Shown: positions 36,003 to 46,211 of the stretch, one piece after another
Layout: the number at the start of each line of letters is the position of its first letter
How positions within the stretch are numbered: the stretch's first letter is position 1
Assembly: GCA_034406715.1 (NCBI GenBank)
Contig: CP137875.1
Span: 186,001 to 250,000 of the forward strand
DNA: 64,000 bases
Source: Rhodotorula mucilaginosa
Taxonomy: Eukaryota > Basidiomycota > Microbotryomycetes > Sporidiobolales > Sporidiobolaceae
Direction of reading: 5' to 3'
Program-made: the position numbers and the translations under genes
Notes under the pieces: generated by a model
Database searches by the model: none
Told to the model about the DNA's origin: nothing
What the model saw: only the letters and a program-made list of their open reading frames with translations

Positions 36003-39000
36003 ATGCCTTCCTTCTTCTCTCGCTTCAACTCATCAAAGAGCGGCAAGGACCGGCCCACGGGGACGTTGAAAACCAAACCGACGACCAGCCAGGGTTCTCG
36101 CTCCGACGACACGCCCGCCAACCTCCTCCCGCTCGAATTGCCGTCCTCGTCCCTCCTCGCCGATACCTCGCGCGCGAACCCCCACTTCCTCTCAACTCCG
36201 GTCCGGCAGCTCTCGTTTCATTCCGCGCACAAACTCGCCGACGACGACCGCGGCGAGCAAAGTGACTTGCGATCGCTGCGCAGTTCCGAAGGAGGAGGAT
36301 CGCCATGGGTGGCGGTCGATGCGGAAAATACTCCGAGGACGATCAGGAAAGGGTCGTTCGTCGCCGGTGGCGGCGGGTCAGCAAAGGTTGGATTTCCGGA
36401 GCTGGCGGATCCGGAGCGAGAGAGGAGAGAACAGGCGAGGCTGGAACGGGCGAGGTTGACCGTCGAGGACGTGACTCTGCTCTCGGAAGAGTGTGGCGAC
36501 GTCATTCGTTCCAGAGGTGCGTCAGGCCAGCCGTGTGTACGTGGGGAAGCTCCTCAGCAGCAATTGACCCGCCCTCGTCCTCCCTTCAGGTCTGACCTCC
36601 TTGGGTCTCTTCCGTCCGTATCGAGCTTCCGAGTCTCCCGCCCAGATCCGCAAACTCGCGTTACTCTTCCTCGACTACGTCGCCGAGTTTGACGAACGAG
36701 CCGCCGCGACGACCCACGAGGCCTCGCCGAGTCGCGGAACGGATGCGAGCAAGTCGGTCCTCTTGCATGCGTACAGGCAAGAGCTCCGATTTGCCAATGT
36801 GCACGATGTCGTCGCGGTCTTGAAATGGGTCCGCCTCACCCCCCGGGACTTGAGCTTTTCATTCACGTCCGCTGACTGCTAGGACGAAAACAGGGTCTCC
36901 GGCATATCGACTTTGGCCGCTTGACCTTTTCTTCTGCGCGGGTGCCATCTCTCGAGTGGTACTCGTCTTTTGTCCGCCGATCCTCGTCCGCTTCGCCACC
37001 TCATCCCCCTCACGCCTTTTCCCAATTCCTGCTCCCTTCGCTCCCACCTCCGTCGCAAAAGCTCCTCCTCTCGCTCTTGCACACGATCCAACCCGTCGCC
37101 GCGCATGCCCAACAGAACGCCATGCCGGCTCACAGGCTGTGCTACCTCCTCGGAGCCTACGCCTTTGGCCTCGCGACGCCTCCGCCTCCCTCCTCCATTT
37201 CATCATCGGCCGGAGCGAACCGCGTCGAATGGGAAGACTACTCCCGCTTGTGGAGCGAAGCAGGTCGAGCCCTCGAAGGGTGCCTCAAGGCCTACTTGCG
37301 CGAACAGACCGACCTTCCGCCTCGTTTGCAAGAACTCATCGAAGATTACTCGACCTGGGTCTCCGACGAAAACGACGCACCCTCTCGCCACGTCCGGACG
37401 ATCAAGGCGCTCAAGCTCGAGGTGGAATCCGTCGGCGAGTGGGAATCGGCAGGAGCGGTTCGATCGAACAGCCAATCGACCGGACTCGGGACCGACGGGA
37501 ACACGGGACGTCCGGCGCGGAGGCGACCGGGCGAAATCCTCGCGGCAGCGATGGGGTCCGACCTGCCCGCAGGTCAGCACGACGACAACGATGATGCAGA
37601 GGTCCGCGCCTGGAACGCCCTTTCTAGGTTGTTACAGGCGGCGGACTACAGTCAAGAGCCTAATCTCGCACCGTTCGATGAGGAAACGGTTCGTGTCCTC
37701 AAGCTGCTCAACCTCGCTCGGTCGACAGCCGATCCCGCTCGCGAGACGGGGACGACACCGAGTCGCCACAACGCGAATTCGCCTCATCGCCGCACTCGCT
37801 CGTCGGTAGATCCGGCCGACTTGCCTTCGCCAACCCGGCCTCTTACGGCTTTTCTCTCGCCCTCTCCTTCGATGCCGACCATCTCGCCCGGAGGAAAGCT
37901 TCGATCCTCGCCGTCGTGGCACGACTTCTCCACGCAAGGGTTCACACAGTCCTCGCTCGATCTGTCTTCCGATCTCTACGACCCGTCCAAAAACCGGGTC
38001 GCTCCCGCACCGCGAATGTACAAACCTGCTCCTCCGACTAGCAGGATCACCAGCATCTCGACGATCGATGTCGAGGAGGATTTCGTTGCCGTTTGGCTCG
38101 ACTCGCTCAGCGAATCGGCCACGACCTCTTCCCCCGCGGCGAGCTGGCCATCGATCTTGCTTTCGCCCTTGTCACCCGCGGCTCAGTCGGAAGTCGGCGA
38201 CTCGTCAAGTCGGATCGCGGCCTTACTCATCGTTGAAGCGCTCCTGACGCGCCAGAGGGCGACGGAGACCCTCGACTCGCCTCCTCGCATTGCTAGTTTG
38301 CAACCACCGACTACACACGTGACAGTCGACCGACGCGCGTCCTTTCTCGGGGTCCGACGCGGTCGCAAATCGGAAGGAGCTCCTCCTTCGTCGTCGTCGA
38401 CTTCTCCTCCTAGCTCGCCGAGCAAGAATTGGCGACGCCGAGCTAGTGCACTCTTCGCGCCGCCGATGCCGTCGCGCAACCAGTCGAGTGATCAGGACCC
38501 GTCGATGACGTCTACCGCTCACGGTACAGTCTCGCTCGACTCTTCACCTCGCGCGCGAACGGCGGTTCCCTCTCTTCACGCTCGGCGCCCTTCGGCGGGT
38601 CGCGTACCGTCTGACGCGCCGGTCGACGTCTTCGGCACCGCTATACCGCTGCCTCCTCCTCCTCCTCCAGTGCCACCCAAGGAGTGGACATCCTCCGAAA
38701 AGATCGCCACGCCACCTGCGGTCAAGGAAGCTGAGGGGTACGTCGTCGACGAGCCGGGACTCGCAACGCTGCACGAGCCGGCGCACGAACCGGCTTTTGA
38801 AGCGACGGACACGACGCGCGCAGACCTTGAGACGGAAGAAGCCCCGCAAACCGACAGCGGAGTCGAGCAGTCACTCGGAACCGCGATCGACTCGCACTCG
38901 CGCGACGCTGAGGCTGACGGGCATGCGGAGCTCAACGATGAATCGGAGGAAGCTCCCGAGGGCGACCATTTGGCACCAGCTCTGGATGGCGATACGTCGA

Positions 39001-41609
39001 CGGCCGCGACAGCGGAGCCGGTACGCACGACTGCCGGTTTTTCCTGTGCGAACTGTTTCTGATTGCGGCTCTTTGCAGGAGCCGGACGTCCGCATGGAGC
39101 GAGACCACGCAGACGACACGCACGTGTCACCTGATCGACACGTACTCGTTTCGGATGTGGCCGAGCCGGAATCTCTCCCTGCGCTTCCTGCAGATGACCT
39201 TGTCACCCGCGACGGGCTGGTCCCGAACGAACGCTCTGACGACGCCATGCTGGACGCGGCGGAGCAGGGCAAGGCGGAGTCGGTGAATCAAAGTCTCTCG
39301 CAAGAAGCGCACGGCGCACATGGGAATGGCGACGCCTCCGTGACGGAGGACGCCAAAACGCATTCATCAGAACCGAAGCTTCTAGCGCCCGCAATCCCTC
39401 TTGCACTCTCGGAAGAGCTTGCGGCGGAGCCGGCAGTCACAACGGACGATTCCGTGCAGCTTCGCGACTCGGCTCCGCCCGAGGCGGTGTACAACGACGA
39501 GTCTTCACCCGCCGCCGCGGAGGTTCCATCCGGTAAGAGCTTCGCGACGTTTCAGTTCCGGCCAAAGTGACGTCAGACTGACGAGCCGTCGTACGTCCAG
39601 TCGAGCCGGTAAACGCCGCTTCTTCTGAACCCGTCACCCGCGGCGAGCCACCGTCCACGCCGTCGCCGCGCCGTCGCGTTCCGACGCCCATCGCGACGCC
39701 TCGTCGATCTCTCGACTCCAACAGGTCACCCTCTCCACTCGCATCGCCGCCTCCGCGGTCGCCTAGGCATCCTGCTCGGGGGCTGAGTAGTCCGATCAGG
39801 GGGTCGAGCACGCCCGGATCTCGATCTGCCTTGCACAAGGCCAGCTCGTCAAGTGTGGAAACCGAAACAGAAGAAATCAAGCAGCTTCGCAAGGTGGAGG
39901 AAGAGGCGAAGCGCAAGATTGTCAAGGAGCAGAAGACGCCGAAGCTCGTGTCGAACGTGAAGGAGCGAGTTCGCGAAATTGAAGAGGAGGTGATCCGTTC
40001 GCCGACGACTGCAGCTGGTCCGGCCAGTGACCCGACGAGCCCGATCCGCCCAAGTTCACCGAAGCAACAACCCTTCACACCGAATCGCTCCTCTTTCCTT
40101 CAAGCTTCGCCCTCGTCGTCTGCACGGGGTCCGCCGCCGATCCTCGCCCCTCCGATCGTTGCCGGCTCGCCCACTTCGTTGGCGCCCGCCGCTCTGCCCA
40201 TGTCTCTGCTCGCCAGCGCGGACGAGCACACCACCGATGGCGACGCGAACGTCGCCGAGTCTGTCGTTGCAGACGCCATCAAGCCTGTCGTCCTCGATGG
40301 CGTAACTTCGAGCCCGGACGTCCACAACAACCCGAGCGGTGAAGCTACGAGCGCGATTCCAGAGCCGGAGACGGCTGCCGACCATGAGCACACCGCCTCA
40401 AATATCGTCGACGCTGGCCCTGAGCGCATCATTGCCAACGCAGCGGTCGCCGCCTCGCCGCCGGAAGTAGCGCCAACGCAGGAATCGGAACACCTGCACG
40501 TCAAAGTCCCGACATCGCTCGCCGAGCTTCCGTCACCGATGCCTTCGCCATCTCCTTTCGTGGCCGACGGCGAGGGCGAGGCGGTCCCGCTCGTCGAGGA
40601 TGTCCCAGTCATCCAGGACGGCCTCCGAACGATCACCTCGAACCCTGAGCCGGAGCGGAAGTCGGAGCCGGAGACGCCTGCGGACTATCAACACGTCGCC
40701 GCGAGTCCCGCCGACCGTGAAACTGAAGTCATGACGTCCGACGCGGCGGACGCCGCCTCGCCGACGCCAGAATCGGAACACTTGCAGGTCAAAGTGCCAG
40801 TATCCCTCGCCGACCTTCCGTCGCCGATCCCTTCGCCGTCACCTTCACCGTTTGTGGACGGAGGGGAGGGCGAGGCGGCACCCTTGGTTGAGGAGGTCCC
40901 CGTCTTCCAGAACGGCGTCCAAACGACCAGTTCGAAAACAGAGCCGGAGCCAGAGACGCCTGCGGACCATGAGCACACCGCCTCGGATCTCGTCGACGCT
41001 GACTCTGAACCCATCGACCCCGACGCGGTGGTCACGGCCTCGCCCCCGCGACTACCGCCGACGCAGGAATCGGAGCACCTGCAGGTCAAAGTCCCCACAT
41101 CGCTCGCCGAGCTTCCGTCGCCAATCCCTTCACCCTCGCCGTTCGCCGCCGAAGGCGAAGGCGAGGGCGAGGCGGCACCCCTCGTCGAGGATGTCCCGGT
41201 CGTTCAGGACGACCTTCAAACGATCACTTCGAATTCGGAGCCTCTCCAAGTTTCTGGACGCTCGATCGAGCTAGACCAGGATGCAGCGCAGCCGGAACGG
41301 TTGCCCGAGGAGATTGTCGCCGGTGTCGTCACGCCGGAGGAACCACTTCTTGCACTGAGGTCCGACGAGCCCATCGAGCGACCTGCGACTCCGCCGCCGC
41401 ACCTATCGACGCAGAACGAGACCACACATTCCACCCGGCCCGATGCTACTAGACCGCCCATACACGTCCTACGCGTCTCGCCCTCCAAGCAGAGTCTCGC
41501 GACGACGGCGGCGAGCAGCTACCAAACTGCTGCGGAAGGACCACAAACCACTTCGGTTGCCGATAGCGGCAGCGGCAGCGGCAGCGATCACGAGCAGCCC
41601 GCCTTGTAG
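36003..41609 (+). CDS. Msb1/Mug8-domain morphogenesis protein
   Basis: Large polarity/morphogenesis protein of about 1,770 residues. The N-terminal third carries the Msb1 domain (VTLLSEECGDVIRSRGLTS, LGLFRPYRASESPAQIRKLA, LLFLDYVAEFDE, LRFANVHDVVAVLKW). In yeast, Msb1 works with Cdc42/Rho1 and Bem1 in bud formation. The remainder is disordered and rich in Ser, Pro, Thr and Glu. A charged coiled coil lies near residue 1200 (EEIKQLRKVEEEAKRKIVKE), and a block of tandem repeats of about 96-99 residues lies at about 40380-41240. Introns are visible at about 36518-36593, 36827-36892, 39022-39077 and 39533-39601. It is convergent with the next gene, 67 bp apart. Confidence 0.82.
40380..41245 (+). 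repeat. Coding tandem repeat, three copies of about 290 bp
   Basis: The frame repeats a unit containing SEHLQVKVPTSLAELPSPIP, SPFVADGEGEA, PLVEDVPV and TPADHEHTAS. Copies anchored on SEHL start at about 40483, 40771 and 41068, i.e. spacings of 288 and 297 bp (96 and 99 codons). Copies differ by substitutions and small in-frame indels, so the repeat is not recent but is still expanding or contracting in frame. Confidence 0.85.
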
Positions 41610-41676
41610 AGAACTTCTCCTTCCTTCTTTCTCTTGCGGAATAGAGAACAAATATGATATAGTGCTTTTTTGCTCA

Positions 41677-42519
41677 TCAAGTGAGGATTGCAAACCTGCC
41701 ACAGACCAAGCCCTTCTTCGCTACTGCTTCAGACCCGCTGTCGACAGACAGCTCTGCCTCCCCGTGTCCATCAGCCGCTGCTGCTCCTCCGTTCTGCCAC
41801 CGCACCGAGACGTCCCCAACCGGGACCGGTGTCCCTCGCTCTGAGAGCACTGCGGACGACGACGACGCGGTCTGCTCCTCATCAAAGCGGACGTCTTCCG
41901 CTCCGAGAAGGGTCACCTCATGGAACGGTTCCCACACCCAGACTTCGACACCGGGGCGGATCAACCTCAAGTCGGGCGGGATGGTCGGGACCGCCAACGT
42001 ACGCGCCGTCGACGACGACGACGACGAGGAGGACGGATCGGAATCGGAATCGGGTCGAGGGCGTTTCGTGGGCGAGGGAAGCGGGACCGAGGACGTGGAT
42101 GACCCCCCAAAGTGGTGATCATGCAGCGAGAAGAGCACCAAACCCTGCGTCTCCCGAGTATTCGTCTCTCCCATCGACGACGACGAGGCTGCATCCGCGG
42201 GACGATCACGATTTTCTCGCCCGAGTAATCGACATACGGCGAGTGTCGTCCGGCGTTCGCGTCTCCGATCCGAGGTCATGAACGAATCGGCTTCGTCGTT
42301 TCCGAACGACAAGACTTGGAGGACCTTCAAGCGGAGATCGGGTCGGAGGTCTGCTGCCAGTGTTGTTGTTGCTGTTGTTGTTCTTCGACCGTTCGAGGTG
42401 GACGCGGTTGCGGCGAGACGACGAGAAAAGTCGTGCAGCCAGAGGGTTTGCTCGGTCCGCGCGGCGGAGAGGAGGCTCGAAGCGCGAGCGGCCATGCCGG
42501 ACCTGTTATCGTTGGACAT
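41677..42519 (-). CDS. Unknown protein with C-terminal conserved-looking domain
   Basis: Single exon, 280 residues from the ATG at 42519. The N-terminal 100 residues are helical and Arg/Ala/Thr-rich (MSNDNRSGMAARASSLLSAA). The middle is poly-Ser and acidic. The last 90 residues look folded (DLRLIRPGVEVWVWEPFHEV, ending KGLVCGRFAI), in the manner of a small beta-barrel. I do not recognise a family. The codon use matches the neighbours and there are no internal stops. It is convergent with the Msb1-domain gene and tandem with the next minus gene (43 bp). Confidence 0.6.
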   Translation of the reverse strand: MSNDNRSGMAARASSLLSAARTEQTLWLHDFSRRLAATASTSNGRRTTTATTTLAADLRPDLRLKVLQVLSFGNDEADSFMTSDRRRERRTTLAVCRLLGRENRDRPADAASSSSMGETNTRETQGLVLFSLHDHHFGGSSTSSVPLPSPTKRPRPDSDSDPSSSSSSSSTARTLAVPTIPPDLRLIRPGVEVWVWEPFHEVTLLGAEDVRFDEEQTASSSSAVLSERGTPVPVGDVSVRWQNGGAAAADGHGEAELSVDSGSEAVAKKGLVCGRFAILT

Positions 42520-42561
42520 CAATCAATCAAAGGGCGCATCAGTCAGTCTTTGTGAAATTGA

Positions 42562-43839
42562 TCACCCCGAGAAGAAGAAGAAGAAGAAAGTGAGAAAAAC
42601 TCGCGCGAGATAGCCCCCTTTGCGCTTCTTCGGACTCCACTCTTCCACCTCGATTTCCTGTCCATCCTGTCCGTCGTCCACCCCCATCCCCATAGAAGAT
42701 GACGCCGCGAGAACAGGTGGCGGAGGTCGAAACGCCGACAACGCCGCCTGTGGGGCCTGCGGCGGTTCTTTCTTTTTCTTCTTGGTCTCGTCAACGGGGA
42801 CAAAGACTGCGCTCGTGAGCTTGGAGAGCGCCACTGGTTGTGGCGCCGCCTGACCCGGGCGCACTTTCGGCTTCTGCGGCGGTGGAGGATCCGACGCCTC
42901 CATTTTGAGACGTCGTGAAACGATCGGAGCGAGAGAGGACAAGTCATAAACAGCTGCCGCCACTGGGGCCTTGTCCGGTTTCCGAGCTGGTGGTACGGGC
43001 TTGTTGGTGGCGGTGGTGGTAACGCGGTTGTTTGCAGGACGTGACGGATGGAGGAACGTGATCGGACGCAGAATTGCCGCGGCGGGCTCTTCCTCCTCCT
43101 GCTCGCGCGTCGGCAAGGGTTCCTCTTTCGTTGCTGCGTCTTCTTGAGTGCAGACAAACAAGAAAAGAGTCAGGTTATAAGACCCCAAGACGGGAAAGGT
43201 GATCCTGTGATCGCTCACCTCCAGCGGTTGTCATCCCTTCGTCCTCAACCGCCACCACCGCCGCCATCTCGTCGTCGCCGTCTCCCGTCGTCCTTGGAGT
43301 TTTCGCGCGCCGCAGCTCGTCAACTCGATCTGCTTCCCGTTCCCATTGTTCCACCTCATTCTCGCTCGCCAGAAGTCGTTTCGGACGTCGGTTCGTCGGG
43401 CGGTTCCTCGTCGGCGTCGTCGTCGGAGGTTGCTGTCGAACCGGGTCGGCGTTCTTCTTGGTGGTAGCCGACTTGGTACTCTTCTGAACGGGCGCAAAGA
43501 GAGCGCTCATGGCTGCAGGGTCATCGTCCAGAGTCAGGTTCAGTTCCAGTCGAGTGAGCAACGCAACTCACGTTTCAGCAGCGACGGTTTTCCGACGCTC
43601 GGAGTCGCAGGCTCGATCTGCGCCTGTTTCGGCAGTCCCTTTGCCCCCGCGAATCCATCGGATATAGTGCCTGCGGAGTGTTCGCTGGCTGCTGCTGCTG
43701 ATGTTTGATGACGTTGGTTGCGAGCGGTCGTCTGCACTCCCTCGGAGGATGCCGAGGTGGAAGCGGTCGGTTGCGGCTGGAGGAAGCGTAAGCTGGTGAT
43801 CGGTCTAGACTGCTCTCTACGCGAGCCCTCGGCGGGCAT
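42562..43839 (-). CDS. Unknown basic/acidic protein, probably nuclear
   Basis: Three exons give a product of about 370 residues. The model joins VGKPSLLK|PMSALFAPVQ over an intron at about 43503-43571 and EDEGMTTAG|EDAATKEEP over one at about 43152-43217. The start is the ATG at 43839 (MPAEGSRREQ). Features are a Lys/Arg-rich patch (RPTNRRPKRLL), a heptad-like stretch (NEVEQWEREADRVDELRRA), the segment VYDLSSLAPIVSRRLKMEAS, and KKKKKEP and SPKKRKGG, which look like nuclear localisation signals. The frame ends in a run of Phe codons, so the real 3' end may be spliced differently. It shares an 80-bp divergent promoter with TFB4. Confidence 0.55.
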
Positions 43840-43919
43840 CGCGTGTGGAAGGTGCAGAAAGAGATTCGGCCGAGAGTCGCTCTCTCGCTTCGACAACCGA
43901 CTCGTACGTGTGCAAGGGC
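43840..43919. promoter_or_regulatory. Compact divergent promoter (unknown gene / TFB4)
   Basis: Only 80 bp separate the two ATGs, so core promoters and 5' leaders of both genes overlap, or one gene starts transcription inside the other. Confidence 0.4.
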
Positions 43920-45861
43920 ATGGCGAGCCAGGACACGCAGAGTGACCTGCTCTGCTTGATTGCAAGTCCCGTCCCCCAGTTCAACCCGCCCACTGGGAAC
44001 TGACCGCCAATTGCTCCCGCTGCAGATCGACCTGAACCCGGTCGCATGGGCGAGAGCAGCCGTCCCAGATCCGCACACGGGCGACCAGCTCTCGCTCGAG
44101 AACGCACTCGATAGCGTACTCGTCTACTGCAACGCTCACCTCGCACTCCGACACGAGAACGAGCTGGCCGTGTTTGCCGCCGGGCCTGACATCAGGTACC
44201 ACTCTCTGCCCTCTCCCAGCTCATAGATTACCTCGCTAACCCTTGCCTTGCACCCAGCCGACAGCTGTATTCATCCCAACTCGCTACAGCAGCAGCCGTA
44301 GCTTCTTCTTCTTCTGCCGCCTCGACCTCGACTTCGACCCTCGCAGACGCCAACACGTACCAACAGTTCCGACAAGTCGACGAGCGGATACGAACAGGAG
44401 TCAAAGAGCTCATGGATACGCTGCCAGACGAGCCGGACGGCAGTGAGCTCCTCTTCCTGCGCTTCCGGTCGTCTGATCGACTCGTCCGGGATGCTCATCC
44501 GCTCGGCACGCCCATCATCTACAGCGTCCAATCTCGTCGGAGCACTGTCAATGGCTCTCTGTCGTACGTCCCTCACAATAGCTCGAGACCTCGGAGTGAA
44601 AGAAGCGAGGAAAAACTGATGCCCCCCCTCTATCGCGATTCAGACGTCAACCGCCTCAACACTTCCGACCCATTCGGATCAACAAACACAGCAGCAGCCC
44701 AATCTGCACTCAAAAAGGCCAAACCCCGAATCGTCATCCTCAGTGTCACACAGGACGCCAGCACGCAATACGTCCCGATCATGAACTGCATCTTTAGCGC
44801 CCAGAAGAATGTGCGTGTTTGTTGCGCACCCCCCTTTTGCTACCTCCGGCCGTGCACTCTCTCATGACGGTGGAGGCAGCGCAGATGAGCAAACGAGGAG
44901 AACAATGCGCGCCCGACACGTGGTCGCTAACTTGAACAACTCCTTCTCCCACCCGCAGAACATCCAAATCGACGTCTGCAAGATCCACGGCACCGACGCC
45001 GTCTTTCTCCAACAAGCCTGTCACCTCACCGGGGGTGCCTACTTTCGCCTCCAACGCCGCGCGGGGCTCTTGCAATACCTCATGGTGCGTCGGTCGGTGG
45101 GGCACACGGAAAACCTCCGTTGGTGGGGACTTGCCCCCGCTTGAAGGAAGCCCCTTTGCTGATGATGGGTACGCTTTGCGTGGCCGACCGCACCGCGAAC
45201 GGTAATCTCCCCCCCCCCCCCCCCCCCCCCCCCAAAACAGATGGGATTCCTGCCCGGCCCGACCGCGCGCCGGAACCTGAACCAACCCAAGCAGGAGCAC
45301 GTCGACCTCCGCGCCGCGTGCTTCTGCCACCGCAAGATCGTCGACATCGGTTATGTCTGCTCTGTCTGCCTCTCGAGTGAGTCGTTGGGCGGTCCCACTC
45401 CCACTCCCGCCAGCGTTGAAACATGGGTCGCGTGCTCACTTTTCTTCTCTCGCTCTTCGATGGGGAACCTTGTGCTCGCAGTCTTTTGTTCGCCATTACC
45501 GGTTTGCTCTACATGTCGGTACGTACATCGGGGAAAGCCACGGCTCCATAATCGCATGCTCCACCGCGAGAGATCTGCTTCGCCAACAAGTCCCTTGGAG
45601 TAAAAGCGTGCGCACTGACATTGACCACCCTAACTATTTCGTTCCCGGCCACCGTACGTGTGCAGGACCAAATTCCCCATGTCGACCCTCAAGCGACTCG
45701 GCTTCGGCGCACGTCCGCCCGGTACTGGAGCAGGAGGAGGAGGGGGAGCTGCAACGCCCAAACCGCGGAAACGGAAAGCGCCCCCGACCGATGCAGCCGC
45801 TGCGTCGAATCGACCGAGTCCGGCGCCTGCAGCTGCGGAGGGGACTCCTGCTCCTTCGTAG
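43920..45861 (+). CDS. TFB4: TFIIH core subunit p34 (Tfb4)
   Basis: Zinc-binding subunit of the general transcription and DNA-repair factor TFIIH; it pairs with p44/Ssl1. The von Willebrand-like domain starts [20 protein letters not shown], then [33 protein letters not shown] and [20 protein letters not shown]. The C-terminal C4 zinc module is [19 protein letters not shown], then PVCSTCRTKFP. After it comes a Pro/Ala/Lys-rich tail. The first intron (43962-44025) has a GC donor (ATT|gcaagt) that alone keeps the frame. Another intron ends in a 25-C run. TAG is at 45859-45861. Confidence 0.92.
45209..45233 (+). repeat. Poly-C tract of about 25 nt
   Basis: An uninterrupted C run in a TFB4 intron, followed by aaaacag and the next exon (starting ATGGGATTC at about 45241). 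It stands where the polypyrimidine tract is expected. Its exact length may be unreliable in assembly. Confidence 0.85.
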
Positions 45862-46211
45862 CGATACGTGGCGTGATGAAAAAAAAGCCGTCTTCATTCG
45901 CTTCCTGCCTGCTCCTGAACAGCAAAGAGAGAAAGAGAAAGACCAGCGCGCGTGCTGAGGAAAAGGTTCACCTGATCCTGCTTCTACATAGATCTTTCGG
46001 TCATCTGCACCGGACCACCGAGCCGAGGCACTTCGAAACAAGGAAGACAGCTTAAAAGTAACAAATTGCGCGCAAATTTGATGCGGAAGGAAAAGAGCAC
46101 ACCCGCCGATCTTTTCCTCCCTCCATTCTAGTCACTCGAGTAGCTCCACCACTCTCCTCCTACCCTTCGTCTTTCCTCCTTCCTCCCTCAATATCGCGAA
46201 ACAAGCCCGAT
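45862..46211. other. Convergent 3' region TFB4 / PDI1
   Basis: 350 bp holding the 3' UTRs of two convergent genes. Nothing else is recognised. Confidence 0.4.
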
